Part shown: positions 1 to 9,486 of the stretch, one piece after another
Numbering within the stretch: the first letter of the stretch is position 1
Layout of the letters: each line of letters starts with the position of its first letter
Assembly (NCBI GenBank): GCA_020722685.1
Contig: DYKH01000013.1
Coordinates: 1 to 39,787 of the forward strand
Length of the DNA stretch: 39,787 nt
Source: Caldithrix sp.
GTDB taxonomy: Bacteria > KSB1 > UBA2214 > DYKH01
Direction: 5' to 3'
The notes under the pieces: generated by a model
The model's database searches: none
Told to the model about the DNA's origin: nothing
What the model saw: only the letters and a program-made list of their open reading frames with translations
Position numbers and translations under genes: made by a program

Positions 1-1028
1 CCCGCCGAGAGATGACGGTTCTTTATATCACCGGTGAGGAATCGGTGCATCAAATCAAAATGCGCAGCAACCGATTGGGCCTGGATTCCAAGCAGGTATT
101 TGTCTTGGCGGAAACCGAGCTGGAAGCAACTATGGAAGCCATCGAGCGATTGCAGCCGGGACTGTTGATCGTAGATTCCATCCAAACCATGTTCACGACT
201 CGGCTGGAAAGCGCTCCGGGAAGCGTCAGCCAAGTTCGAGAATGCGCACTGCAATTCATGCAGATTGCCAAAAAGGTCAACCTCCCCACATTTTTGGTCG
301 GCCATGTGACCAAGGAAGGCTTTCTCGCTGGACCGAAGGTCTTGGAACACATGGTGGATGCGCTGTTGTTATTTGAAGGAGATCGTGATCATTTTTATCG
401 CGTCCTGCGAGCGGCCAAGAATCGTTTTGGCTCCATCCGCGAAATCGGCGTTTTCGAGATGAATGAGCGTGGCCTGCAGGACGTGCCCAATCCTTCGGCA
501 GTGTTTTTGTCGGAGCGGCGCACCGAGACCAGCGGCTCGACGGTGATCTGCTGCATGGAGGGGACCCGCCCGATTTTGGTGGAGCTGCAAGCATTGGTAA
601 CGCCGTCTAATTATGGGCTGCCGCAGCGCACTACTACGGGTCTGGACATCAAGCGGGTGACCATGCTGTTAGCGGTTTTGGAGAAGCGGCTCGGTTATCA
701 TGTCGGCACCATGGACGTCTTTGTCAACGCGGTGGGTGGCATCCGCATCGATGAAACTGCGGCCGATTTGGGCGTGATCGCCTGTGTCGCTTCAAGTATG
801 CGAAATCGCGTGGTGGATGCGCAAGCATTGGTACTAGGCGAAGTGGGTTTGGGTGGAGAACTGCGCTCCATCTCGCACATCGACAACCGATTGGCCGAGG
901 CGGAAAAGATGGGGTTCGCGCGGGCGCTGATACCCAAGGGCAATAAGAAAAATCTGAGCCACTCCGGCAAGATCGAGATCATTCCAGTGGAGACGGCGGA
1001 ACGGGCTTTAGAAGCCGTGCTGCAATAG
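1..1028 (+). CDS. radA: DNA repair protein RadA (5' end outside window)
   Basis: RadA (Sms) is a RecA-like ATPase that drives branch migration during recombinational repair. The open frame runs in from the window edge (R-R-E precede the first ATG at position 12), so the zinc finger and Walker A motif lie upstream and are not seen. Visible are the post-Walker A stretch GEESVHQIK, a Walker B strand LLIVDSIQTM, the RadA-specific KNRFG motif (AAKNRFGS), and a C-terminal Lon-protease-like domain (VNAVGGIRIDETAADLG, then LGEVGLGGELRSI). About 340 residues are present of a usual 450 or so. The stop is TAG at 1026. The family call is secure; operon membership upstream cannot be judged. Confidence 0.96.
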   Translation, partial: RREMTVLYITGEESVHQIKMRSNRLGLDSKQVFVLAETELEATMEAIERLQPGLLIVDSIQTMFTTRLESAPGSVSQVRECALQFMQIAKKVNLPTFLVGHVTKEGFLAGPKVLEHMVDALLLFEGDRDHFYRVLRAAKNRFGSIREIGVFEMNERGLQDVPNPSAVFLSERRTETSGSTVICCMEGTRPILVELQALVTPSNYGLPQRTTTGLDIKRVTMLLAVLEKRLGYHVGTMDVFVNAVGGIRIDETAADLGVIACVASSMRNRVVDAQALVLGEVGLGGELRSISHIDNRLAEAEKMGFARALIPKGNKKNLSHSGKIEIIPVETAERALEAVLQ

Positions 1029-1054
1029 GAAAGGTTATAGGAGTAAATGTATAA

Positions 1055-1327
1055 ATGGGTACGACGGTTGATGTTCAATTGAAAAGCACGAGGGCGGCAA
1101 TAGAACACTATGTTGCCCAAACACTTGAGAGTCTTACCGAGGATGAGCTGCAAGAGGTTGCAGACTATCTGGCCTTCATTCGATACCGTGCTCGCGTTCA
1201 AGCAATGCCGCAGATTAGTAAAGAACAACTTGCTTCCCTTTATGCAGAGTTCGCCGAAGAAGATCGAGAGCTTGCGGAAGAAGGGATGACCGAATATCTC
1301 CAGACATTGCAGTCCGAGGAAGAATAA
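1055..1327 (+). CDS. Putative antitoxin of the adjacent MazF
   Basis: A 90-residue, strongly acidic protein (tail EDRELAEEGMTEYLQ... ending in SEEE) with a central TEDELQEVADYLAFIRYR helix. That helix resembles the dimerising part of small antitoxins that keep PemK/MazF toxins inactive. It lies 2 bp upstream of a clear MazF gene, the usual antitoxin-toxin order, and that position is the main evidence for function. An AGGAG box at 1039-1043 is 11 nt before the chosen ATG. An earlier out-of-frame ATG at 1047 opens only an 11-codon frame. I do not recognise a named DNA-binding fold, so the role is inferred from context. Confidence 0.65.
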   Translation: MGTTVDVQLKSTRAAIEHYVAQTLESLTEDELQEVADYLAFIRYRARVQAMPQISKEQLASLYAEFAEEDRELAEEGMTEYLQTLQSEEE

Positions 1328-1329
1328 TA

Positions 1330-1671
1330 ATGGCAAAGCGCAGTGAAGTGTGGATAGCCGACCTGAATCCTATCAAAGGATCTGAACAGGCTGGCATTCG
1401 ACCAGTTATTGTTATTCAAAACGATGCACTCAACGCAGTTACGACAACAGTCTTGGCTATTCCGCTGACTACGAATTTAAGCCGCTCCGTGTTGCCGTCC
1501 TGTGTACGGATCGAAAAGGGCGATGGTGGTCTTGAAAATGCTTCAGTAGCTCTGGGACATCAATTGCGCGTGCTCGATAGTACCCGTTTGCTTCGTAAGA
1601 TTGATATCCTACGTCCAAGCACAATGTCCGCTATCGAAGGCCGTATTCTATTCACACTTGGGATAGTGTGA
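1330..1671 (+). CDS. MazF/PemK-family toxin, endoribonuclease
   Basis: A 113-residue PemK/MazF-type toxin; members cleave mRNA at short sequence motifs and stop growth when their antitoxin is degraded. The N-terminal EVWIADLNPIKGSEQAGIRP stretch with RPVIVIQND matches the conserved beta-barrel start, including the arginine and proline of the family GxRPxVV motif. A second conserved block is SVALGHQLRVLDSTRL, where the usual text is a D/A-x-Q-x-R followed by the D-x-x-R-L tail. Length is normal and the frame is intact, unlike the other toxins nearby. It starts 2 bp after its putative antitoxin, so the two are probably co-translated. Confidence 0.93.
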   Translation: MAKRSEVWIADLNPIKGSEQAGIRPVIVIQNDALNAVTTTVLAIPLTTNLSRSVLPSCVRIEKGDGGLENASVALGHQLRVLDSTRLLRKIDILRPSTMSAIEGRILFTLGIV

Positions 1672-1784
1672 AAGAAAACAAGGTTGATGCGATCTTTAGG
1701 TCATAACTGATTTGTTTTGGACTGAACTCAACCCGATGATCAGGCTAATCAATGAAAACTGCGAAATAGGATCGATACGTTGGT

Positions 1785-2045
1785 ATGAATTCTTTAGCCG
1801 TTGAAACTATAGAAGGTGCTCGGGCACAACAAGTCACCCTCAGCGAAGACTCTCTGACCGTCGACTTGCTAGACGGACGGACAATTATCGTACCCTTAGT
1901 ATGGTATCCGCGTCTCTGGTATGGAACACCGGATGAGCGCAACAAATTCGAGATCATTAGCGATGGCACGATCATCGACTGGCCGGATTTGGATGAGGAT
2001 CTGAGAATTTGCGGGAAGCATAGTAGCAATGGATCTAATCCTTGA
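1785..2045 (+). CDS. DUF2442 domain protein
   Basis: An 86-residue protein with the DUF2442 signature: DGRTIIVPLVWYPRL, then TPDERNKFEIISDGTIIDWPDLDED. DUF2442 proteins are small, of unknown biochemical function, and commonly sit beside DUF4160 or toxin-antitoxin genes; an antitoxin or regulatory role is only a guess. The usual family tail after LDEDL (isxxGLLAGRxS...) is replaced by RICGKHSSNGSNP, so the C-terminus looks altered. A better tail is found as a separate remnant at 2793-2906. There is only a weak ribosome-binding site before ATG 1785. Confidence 0.8.
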   Translation: MNSLAVETIEGARAQQVTLSEDSLTVDLLDGRTIIVPLVWYPRLWYGTPDERNKFEIISDGTIIDWPDLDEDLRICGKHSSNGSNP

Positions 2046-2104
2046 AATCTAATACCGTTATCAGGACAATAGAAATGGTGAAAAAAGTTGGCGAGGTGAC
2101 CAGA

Positions 2105-2332
2105 ATGCATTCTGATATTGTTGAAATGGTAGTTGAGCAATTGAAAGATCTGCCCAGCCGATCTCAGTGGCGGGTATTAGAGTTTGCGCGTGCTCTTAGC
2201 CTCCGCACTCCACAAGGCATTCCGGGTTCGCAATTACTCCGTTTCGCGGGCGCGATATCTATGGAGGATGTGAACGCAATGCGAGAAATGATAGAGAATT
2301 CCTGCGAAAGAGTGAACGCCAATGAGTGGTAG
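2105..2332 (+). CDS. VapB-like antitoxin of a broken PIN toxin
   Basis: A 75-residue protein of the kind found directly upstream of VapC/PIN toxins: an N-terminal helix (DIVEMVVEQLKDLPSRSQWRVLEFARAL) and the typical tail LLRFAGAISMEDVNAMREMI ending in NEW, which usually wraps the toxin. I prefer ATG 2105 because GAGGTG at 2093-2098 is well spaced. Frames opening at 2042 (TTG) or 2075 (ATG) would add residues that do not look like the family. Its stop overlaps the start of the toxin gene by 11 bp, as in working VapBC pairs, although that toxin is now broken. Confidence 0.75.
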   Translation: MHSDIVEMVVEQLKDLPSRSQWRVLEFARALSLRTPQGIPGSQLLRFAGAISMEDVNAMREMIENSCERVNANEW

Positions 2333-2710
2333 ATATCTGCTGGATACAAATATTATCATTGCATTGTTCGCCAATGAAGCGGCTGTCAAAGAGAATCTGG
2401 CAGAGGCTGGGGAAGTTTTTTCCCCAGTATTGTTGTGGGGGAATTGTATTTCGGTGCGCTCAAATCAGAACGCGCAAACGTGAACCTGCGGCGGGTTGAT
2501 GATTTGGCGGCAAGTAGTGTTGTGCTTATCCGTGATACCGAAACAGCGCGACGCTATGGTGAAATCAAGAACGCCTAGCGTAGCAAGGGACATCTTTTAC
2601 CTGAGAACGATATCTGGATTGCGGCAATCGCCTTACAGCATGACTTGATTTTGGTGACGCGTGATTTGCACTTTGATGAAATTGATACTTTGAAAATAGC
2701 TCGTTGGTAA
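2322..2710 (+). pseudogene. VapC-type PIN toxin, broken by frameshift and stop
   Basis: Starts well with MSGRYLLDTNIIIALF, the PIN-domain opening with the first acidic metal ligand (DTN). After about residue 33 the match moves to another frame: SIVVGELYFGALKSERANV, ... RDTETARRYGEIKNA, ... PENDIWIAAIALQHDLILVT RDLHFD. The shift equals one lost base in the run T6C4 at 2416-2425. A TAG stop at 2576-2578 then interrupts the second part, where the family usually has leucine (one substitution from TTG). All later motifs (NDIWIAA, TRD.HF) are preserved, so inactivation looks recent. The normal reading end is TAA 2708-2710. Confidence 0.87.
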
Positions 2711-2792
2711 AATGGTCAAGAAGTTTTGCCTTATTCCTATTTCGTTGTACAGCGGCAGCGGACAAACTATAGGTATGGCCTCAAAAGCTCTT

Positions 2793-4029
<1,237 letters not shown>

Positions 4030-4322
4030 AGCATCGTTTCTGAACAAGGTAACTAACCCAATCCGGCTTATCTCGGAGTTGAAGGGCAGGTCATTGTTGA
4101 TACTGTGACATGCTCTCGTCTTTGATTCAAAGAAAAATGGCGTGGGTGATGGGGCGATCCAATCATAGGCTGGGGCTTTGGTCTCTGCGGCTTATTGCTT
4201 CCAATTCCCCATTATCTCTAGCTGATCATCTCGTGCCTTCTGTTCAGCAATTGGGAGCACCGGGCGACACATTAAGAGTTATAATTCCAAGGTCCGTGGG
4301 GTAAAAATTGGAGAAAATGAAA

Positions 4323-4643
4323 ATGAGTATAGATTCTAAGACTGTGCTGATTGATCAAGAATTAGCAGCCAGTGTGCGAGCGGGTCTTTATCGCAATAAA
4401 AACGAGGCTCTCCAAGAAGCCGTCACAACTTGGCTCGCCGTTAAGCCAAACATAAGGCTTGAGGTAGCGATAGAACTGTTCAAAGAAGGCGAAGCTACCT
4501 TAGATCGCGCTGCGGAAATGGCTGGAGTGAATAGATGGCTTTTCCATGATATCTTGACCCAGCGCGGCATCAAGATTATTGTGGAGGCAGATTCCAAAGA
4601 AAAGCTGGCGGCTACAGCCAAGGCGATCAAGGGCAAGACCTGA
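4323..4643 (+). CDS. UPF0175 family HTH protein, probable antitoxin
   Basis: About 106 residues. The middle (LEVAIELFKEGEATLDRAAEMAGVNRWLFHDIL) followed by RGI is the UPF0175 helix-turn-helix signature, and members usually precede PIN-domain toxins. The N-terminus (VLIDQELAASVRAGLYRNKNEALQEAVTTWL) looks like a ribbon-helix-helix-type opening. ATG 4323 is chosen because GGAG at 4310-4313 is 9 nt away; TTG 4308 or ATG 4317 would add only two to five residues. Its stop overlaps the ATG of the next gene (TGATG), so the pair is translationally coupled. Confidence 0.82.
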   Translation: MSIDSKTVLIDQELAASVRAGLYRNKNEALQEAVTTWLAVKPNIRLEVAIELFKEGEATLDRAAEMAGVNRWLFHDILTQRGIKIIVEADSKEKLAATAKAIKGKT

Positions 4644-5139
4644 TGATCGTGATTGACGCAAACATAATTTCTACCTTTTGCCGTGTGAACAAGCTGAAGC
4701 TTCTTTTTCAGCTTTTGCCAGAGGAACAATTCGGCGTTGCGTCCGCAGTCTATGATGAGATACATGAAGCAATACTCTACGGCTATAAATTCCTCGAAAA
4801 GGCAAACTCTTTCATTGAAAGCGGCAAATTGCATTTGCTACCTATGAGCCAAGATGAGCTTCTTTTTTCAAGCATACCCTTCCCGCTAATTTTGGACGAG
4901 GAGATTTGGAGAGCCTCACCATAGCCAAACGGCGTTCGCTCATCCTGCTTACGAATGACAAGAGGGTGAGAAACTTTTGTCAATCCGAAGGTGTTGTTGT
5001 CTACGATCTGCCAATGCTTTTGCGTGCCCTTTGGACAAATGGCATTCGCAAGAAGCAAGAAGTCGAAGCACTGGCGACCGAGATTGAAAATAAAGAGCAC
5101 ATGGTCATTAAGCGAAAGGACCAAATCTTTGAGGATTAG
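4643..5139 (+). pseudogene. PIN-domain toxin partner of UPF0175, frameshifted
   Basis: The first frame (MIVIDANIISTFCRVNKLKL...) has the PIN opening with Asp 5 and a helical middle, then runs to a stop at 4922-4924. The next frame continues the domain: FGRGDLESLTIAKRRSLILL, then TNDKRV, then EGVVVYDLPMLLRALW, which carries the acidic GxGDxES and TND ligand motifs. A single lost base near the T4 run at 4890-4893 explains the break. Joined, the product is about 164 residues, normal for this class of PIN toxin. Either the gene is inactive or the base was miscalled. Confidence 0.82.
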
Positions 5140-5141
5140 CC

Positions 5142-5285
5142 ATGCAGGAAAGAATTTTGCGCAGCGATATAGCTCCGGCCAAAACTTGGCTGCAGAAGAT
5201 TGATATGGTTGCCAGCGGATTACTCCTGCAGTGCTTTGAAGCAATGCCTTTCCAAGGAATTCTAAACGTGTTGGCTTACCAATAA
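5142..5285 (+). CDS. Possible small ORF of 47 residues
   Basis: An ATG at 5142 with GAGG at 5131-5134 opens a 47-codon frame ending at TAA 5283. The product begins MQERILRSDIAPAKTWLQ and matches nothing I recognise; it has no clear membrane segment or motif. It starts 3 bp after the broken PIN toxin and ends 23 bp before yajC. It could be real, a relic, or chance. Confidence 0.22.
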   Translation: MQERILRSDIAPAKTWLQKIDMVASGLLLQCFEAMPFQGILNVLAYQ

Positions 5286-5308
5286 CATCCATCGAATCGG
5301 AGGAATAA

Positions 5309-5644
5309 GTGAAAACCATTCTGATCTTCTTGGCAATGGCGCCTTCCGGCCAAAGCAATCAGGGCAGTCCCCTGGGATTTCTTTTGCCCATCATTCTCAT
5401 TTTTGCCATCATGTACTTGCTGATCTTTCGCCCGCAGGCTAAAAAGCAAAAAGAGCATCAATTGATGATCAAAAATCTGCAGAAAGGAGATCGTGTCGTC
5501 ACTGCGGGCGGCATCTTTGGTACCATCGCCGGGATCAAGGAGAAAGAGAACACCGTGATCCTCAAGGTGGATGAAAACGTCAAACTCGAAATCGCACGCG
5601 CTTCCATCGCCCGTGTTTTAAACAAAGAGGAGTCGGCCAAGTAA
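5309..5644 (+). CDS. yajC: Sec translocon accessory protein YajC
   Basis: YajC is a small inner-membrane partner of SecDF-YidC in protein export. This 111-residue protein has one membrane helix near residues 20-40 (LGFLLPIILIFAIMYLLIF), followed immediately by the hallmark RPQAKKQKEH, and a soluble domain with LQKGDRVVTAGGIFGTIAGI. The start is GTG 5309 with GGAGG at 5299-5303. There is no secD/secF next to it; fmt follows after 20 bp, so yajC probably leads the fmt-rsmB-PASTA-rpe operon here. Confidence 0.95.
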   Translation: MKTILIFLAMAPSGQSNQGSPLGFLLPIILIFAIMYLLIFRPQAKKQKEHQLMIKNLQKGDRVVTAGGIFGTIAGIKEKENTVILKVDENVKLEIARASIARVLNKEESAK

Positions 5645-5664
5645 GAATAGCTGGCAGCCATTCG

Positions 5665-6627
5665 ATGAAAATTGTCTTTATGGGAACGCCGGAGTTTGCG
5701 CTTCCCAGCCTAAAAGCTCTTTTGAACAGCCGGCATGCAGTTGTGGCCGTTGTGACCGTTCCGGACAAGCCCGCAGGCCGTGGCAAGAAGCTGCGTCCTT
5801 CCGCGGTAAAGCAGGCGGCAATAGAGGCAGGTTTACCGATTATGCAGCCGGCGCTGCTGAAAGACGAGGACTTTCTCCGGCAACTGCGCGGTTTTGATGC
5901 TGACTTGTTCGTGGTAGTGGCTTTTCGTATCCTGCCGCCGCAGGTGTTTACGATACCGCCGCTGGGAACCATCAATCTGCACGCTTCGCTGCTTCCGAAA
6001 TACCGCGGCGCCGCTCCCATCAATTGGGCCATCATGAATGGCGAAAAGACCACGGGCGTCACCACGTTTTTCATCGAGGAAAAAGTCGATACCGGCCAAA
6101 TTCTGTTGCAGCGTCAAGTCCCCATTGACGGCGACATGACGGCCGGGGAGCTACACGACGAGCTGGCCATTGTCGGCGCGGAAGTGCTCATGGAAACCAT
6201 CGACGGCATCGATCGGGGGACGCTTCAACCGTTGAGCCAGCAGGGAGAGGCCACTTTGGCGCCCAAGCTTACTCCGGACTTGGAGCAGATCGATTGGTCG
6301 CAAAGTGCCGTCGTCATTCACAATCGAATTCGGGGATTGTCGCCTATCCCGGGCTGCTATACTTATTGGGGAGGCAAACGACTGAAGCTCTTGCGTAGTA
6401 AAATGATCACCGAGAGTGGCCGTGGCAAGGGGATGGCCGGCGAGATCATTGCGGCGGAAAAGGACGGCCTTTTGCAGGTGCAGACCGGCGCCGGGAGCCT
6501 CGCCTTGCTGGAATTGCAGCCGGAGGGAAAACGACCGATGTCTTGTGCGGAATTTCTTCGCGGCTATCCGCTCAAGGTCGGCGAAATGCTTACGAGTCGG
6601 GGCAACAAGCACAATGAGCATCCCTAG
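5665..6627 (+). CDS. fmt: Methionyl-tRNA formyltransferase
   Basis: Fmt formylates initiator Met-tRNA using 10-formyl-tetrahydrofolate. The 320 residues are typical. The N-terminal Rossmann part begins MKIVFMGTPEFALPSL, and the active-site block INLHASLLPKYRGAAPINWA contains Asn 104 and His 106, with Asp 142 in EKVDTGQIL. The C-terminal OB-like domain ends with KRPMSCAEFLRGYPLKVGE. It overlaps rsmB by 14 bp, the common fmt-rsmB arrangement, and lies 20 bp after yajC. Confidence 0.97.
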   Translation: MKIVFMGTPEFALPSLKALLNSRHAVVAVVTVPDKPAGRGKKLRPSAVKQAAIEAGLPIMQPALLKDEDFLRQLRGFDADLFVVVAFRILPPQVFTIPPLGTINLHASLLPKYRGAAPINWAIMNGEKTTGVTTFFIEEKVDTGQILLQRQVPIDGDMTAGELHDELAIVGAEVLMETIDGIDRGTLQPLSQQGEATLAPKLTPDLEQIDWSQSAVVIHNRIRGLSPIPGCYTYWGGKRLKLLRSKMITESGRGKGMAGEIIAAEKDGLLQVQTGAGSLALLELQPEGKRPMSCAEFLRGYPLKVGEMLTSRGNKHNEHP

Positions 6628-7984
6628 CCAAACGATGCGTTCCGTTTCCGCAACATTGAGCCCGGCGCGCGCAAAGGCATTCGAGGCTCTCCGGCGTGTG
6701 GAGCAGGAGGGAGCCTATGCGGACCTTGTTTTGGGCCGATTGTCGGCCGATGACCGCATGCAGTCCAATGACAGGGCGTTGCTCAACGAGCTGGTGCGCG
6801 GCACGATCCGTTGGAAAAAAAGGCTGGACTGGATCGTCGATCAGCTTTGGCAGGGCGAGAGGAAGAACCTGCCCAGGTCGGCACGTTGGTCTCTTTGGCT
6901 CGGACTTTACCAGCTATTGTTTTTGGACAAAGTGCCGGAGTTCGCAGCGGTCAACGAAAGCGTGGAAATGGCAAAACTGCATGCGGGAAGGAAATGGGGG
7001 AGCATCGTGAACGGCATGTTGCGATCTTATTTACGCGCCCCTGGTACGATTGGTTATCCGAACGAGCGAAAGAATCCCGTTCTGGCGCTCGCGGTGATCA
7101 AGTCCCACCCTGAGTGGCTAATTCGGCGCTGGGTGGAACGTTTCGGCCCTGAGCAAACTGCACTCATGTGCGATGCCAACAATGCCGCTCCACTGGTGAC
7201 GATCCGGCATAATCCTCTCAAAAGTACTGTCAGCGAATTTGAGGACCTGCTGAACGAGAAAAAGGTCGCTTTTGTTCGGTCTGCAATTCCCGGTTTCTAC
7301 CGCATCAGCGAGATAAATTCAGCCATCCGAGACGAGCTTTTGGCTGCGGGAAAGATGACCATTCAGGATGAGAGCGCCGGGTTGGTCGGTTTTTTGGCGA
7401 ATCCGCAAGCCAGCGATACTATTTTTGACGTGTGTGCAGCTCCGGGAGGCAAGTGCACTCACCTTGCCGAGCTTTCCGGCGATCGAGCTCAGGTGATTGC
7501 AGGCGACAACAACACGTCAAGGGTCAGATTGATTCGTAACGCCAAGCAAAGGTTGCGGCTGAACTCGGTGCAAGTCGTGGCTGCCGACGCGCGCAATTTC
7601 CCGGCCCATGACGCAGACATCGTTGTGCTGGATGCTCCGTGTTCCGGCTTGGGCGTTCTGCGCAAAAAGCCTGATTTGCGCTGGAGAAGACAAGAGAGGG
7701 AAATCTCAGAGCTGTCTTCCTTGCAGAGGGAGCTGCTACAAAGAGCTTCCACTTTGGTCAAGACGGGCGGAAGCCTGATCTATAGCACATGTACCACCGA
7801 GCCAGAAGAAAATGAGCAAGTGATCGAGGATTTCATAAAGGGGAATCCCCGATTCACTTTGATCTCAGAGTTTCCTGATCGCATTCCCAGAAGCATCATC
7901 ACTGCGGAAGGCTTTATTAGAACCTGGCCCCATGTCCAGCAAATGGACGGCAGTTTTGCCGCAAAGCTGGCTCGAAACGATTAG
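6614..7984 (+). CDS. rsmB: 16S rRNA (cytosine-967-C5) methyltransferase RsmB
   Basis: RsmB (Sun/Fmu) methylates C967 of 16S rRNA. With ATG 6614 the protein has 456 residues. An N-terminal NusB-like RNA-binding domain (ARAKAFEALRRVEQEGAYAD ... DRALLNELVRGTIRWKKRLD) precedes the SAM-dependent domain. Motif I is FDVCAAPGGKCTHLAEL at about 271-287, motif IV is LDAPCSGLGVLRKKPDLRW, and the catalytic cysteine lies in YSTCTTEPEENEQVI near 391. The open frame extends upstream inside fmt, but that part lacks family resemblance; ATG 6635 is an alternative start. It overlaps fmt by 14 bp. Confidence 0.95.
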   Translation: MSIPSQTMRSVSATLSPARAKAFEALRRVEQEGAYADLVLGRLSADDRMQSNDRALLNELVRGTIRWKKRLDWIVDQLWQGERKNLPRSARWSLWLGLYQLLFLDKVPEFAAVNESVEMAKLHAGRKWGSIVNGMLRSYLRAPGTIGYPNERKNPVLALAVIKSHPEWLIRRWVERFGPEQTALMCDANNAAPLVTIRHNPLKSTVSEFEDLLNEKKVAFVRSAIPGFYRISEINSAIRDELLAAGKMTIQDESAGLVGFLANPQASDTIFDVCAAPGGKCTHLAELSGDRAQVIAGDNNTSRVRLIRNAKQRLRLNSVQVVAADARNFPAHDADIVVLDAPCSGLGVLRKKPDLRWRRQEREISELSSLQRELLQRASTLVKTGGSLIYSTCTTEPEENEQVIEDFIKGNPRFTLISEFPDRIPRSIITAEGFIRTWPHVQQMDGSFAAKLARND

Positions 7985-7998
7985 GGAAGCACACGACT

Positions 7999-8781
7999 AT
8001 GAATGTCAAACAAAAAACGACCGAGTTCCTGCAAAGCCATGCGGCTCGCAATTTAGGAATTGCAGTAGCGGCTTTCGTCGTCCTGTACTTTCTATTGGAC
8101 CTAATCGTCATGCCGCTCTATACCCGGCAGTATCAATCCGTCGAAGTACCGACTGTTACCAACCTCAGCTTTAGCGCTGCCGAAAAAATTCTGGCCAACG
8201 CGGGGCTGCATGCAGTAAAAGGCGCGGAGAAATACGACGAGTCGTTCCCCGCCGGTTTTGTTTTGTTTCAAAACCCTGAAGCCGGATCGGCGGTGAAGAA
8301 AGGACGGCGAGTATACCTCACCGTCGGCAAAGGTGAGCGCCTCTTTCCTATGCCGCGTCTGATCGGTATGGCTGAGCGCGATGCCAAGTTTGTTTTGGCC
8401 GACTATAACTTGGTTCTGGGTGAGATTATCTATGAGCCCGATCCGTTCTACCCCGAGGGTGTGATCAGCGCACAGGCGATCGAGCCGGGAGTAGAAGTTG
8501 CCGTCGGGCAACGAGTGAATTTGGTGGTAAGCTCCGGCCTCGAGCCGTTTGACTACATCGTCCCAGAGTTAGTAGGAAAATCTCTGAATGATGCGCTCTT
8601 GGAAGTAGAGGAATCCGGCCTCGCGCTGGGTTCCATAGAAGAACAGGAGACGGACAAACTGTTGCCCAATACTGTGATCAGTCAATCGCTGCCCGCCGGT
8701 TTGCAAGCAGCACGCGGCGACACGCTAAGCATTCTCGTGAGCAAGCTACCAAGAAGCAAGGGACAGGAGCAAGAACAGTGA
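7999..8781 (+). CDS. Membrane-anchored three-PASTA-domain protein
   Basis: 260 residues: a short basic cytoplasmic head, one membrane helix at about 18-40 (LGIAVAAFVVLYFLLDLIV), then three PASTA repeats at about 48-113, 116-181 and 186-253. Each repeat has the V/MPxLxGxSxxxA pattern and ends in a VxLxVSxG-like strand. PASTA domains bind peptidoglycan fragments or beta-lactams in Gram-positive kinases and penicillin-binding proteins. Here no kinase domain is attached and none is adjacent, so the ligand and role are unknown. It follows rsmB by 14 bp, and its stop overlaps the GTG of rpe (GTGA), suggesting tight co-expression. Confidence 0.9.
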   Translation: MNVKQKTTEFLQSHAARNLGIAVAAFVVLYFLLDLIVMPLYTRQYQSVEVPTVTNLSFSAAEKILANAGLHAVKGAEKYDESFPAGFVLFQNPEAGSAVKKGRRVYLTVGKGERLFPMPRLIGMAERDAKFVLADYNLVLGEIIYEPDPFYPEGVISAQAIEPGVEVAVGQRVNLVVSSGLEPFDYIVPELVGKSLNDALLEVEESGLALGSIEEQETDKLLPNTVISQSLPAGLQAARGDTLSILVSKLPRSKGQEQEQ

Positions 8782-9458
8782 TTAAGATAGCACCTTCAAT
8801 TCTCAGCGCAGATTTTTCCAGGCTGCCGGAGCAAGTATTACGGGCTGCGAATGCAGGAGCCGATTGGATTCACCTTGACGTGATGGATGGCCATTTTGTT
8901 CCCAACATAACCTTCGGCCCCATTGTTGTCGAGGGTGTTCGCAAGCTTACCAAGCTGCCGCTGGACGTGCACTTGATGATCGAGAATGCGGATGATTATT
9001 TATCTGCATTCAAGGAAGCCGGAGCCGATATTTTGACGGTGCATTACGAGGCATGTCCGCATCTTTGGCGAACGATTGACAATATCCATGAATTGGGCAT
9101 CCGTGCGGGCGTGACGTTGAATCCTGCCACGCCGGTTAGTTTGCTAGATCCCGTTCTCGGCCACGTCGAAATGGTTCTGGTTATGACTGTCGAGCCGGGT
9201 TTTGGCGCTCAACGCTTCATTCGGGAGATGGTGGAAAAGATTTCTTATTTGCAAATGATGAAAAAAACCAAAGGACTCGATTTTGATATAGAAGTGGATG
9301 GAGGCATCGATGCAAAAACCGCCCCGTTGGTGGCAAAAGCTGGCGCTGACGTGCTCGTCGCTGGAAACGCCATCTTTCGCGCTGCCGACATAGAGAAGGC
9401 CATTCACGGCATTAGAAAAGCTGCGGAAGACAGTTTGATGGCTGAACGTTTGGCTTGA
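8778..9458 (+). CDS. rpe: Ribulose-phosphate 3-epimerase
   Basis: Rpe interconverts ribulose-5-phosphate and xylulose-5-phosphate in the pentose phosphate pathway. The 226-residue TIM barrel shows IAPSILSADFSRLPEQV, the metal-binding HLDVMDGHFVPNITFGP, LDVHLMI, MTVEPGFGAQRF and the phosphate loop EVDGGIDAKTA ... VLVAGNAIF. The start is GTG 8778, overlapping the stop of the PASTA gene by 4 bp. It is the last gene of the plus-strand group; no clear terminator follows. Confidence 0.97.
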   Translation: MIKIAPSILSADFSRLPEQVLRAANAGADWIHLDVMDGHFVPNITFGPIVVEGVRKLTKLPLDVHLMIENADDYLSAFKEAGADILTVHYEACPHLWRTIDNIHELGIRAGVTLNPATPVSLLDPVLGHVEMVLVMTVEPGFGAQRFIREMVEKISYLQMMKKTKGLDFDIEVDGGIDAKTAPLVAKAGADVLVAGNAIFRAADIEKAIHGIRKAAEDSLMAERLA

Positions 9459-9486
9459 TGGTCCACCTTTCATCGGCACAATTGTT

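Noticed and set aside
277..594. Open frames on the minus strand inside radA
   Set aside because: They lie opposite a clear RadA domain and have no family-like sequence.
4110..4304. 64-codon open frame between tgt and the UPF0175 gene
   Set aside because: No ribosome-binding site, no recognisable sequence, low-complexity serine/leucine text; most likely chance. The 4030-4322 gap shows nothing else.
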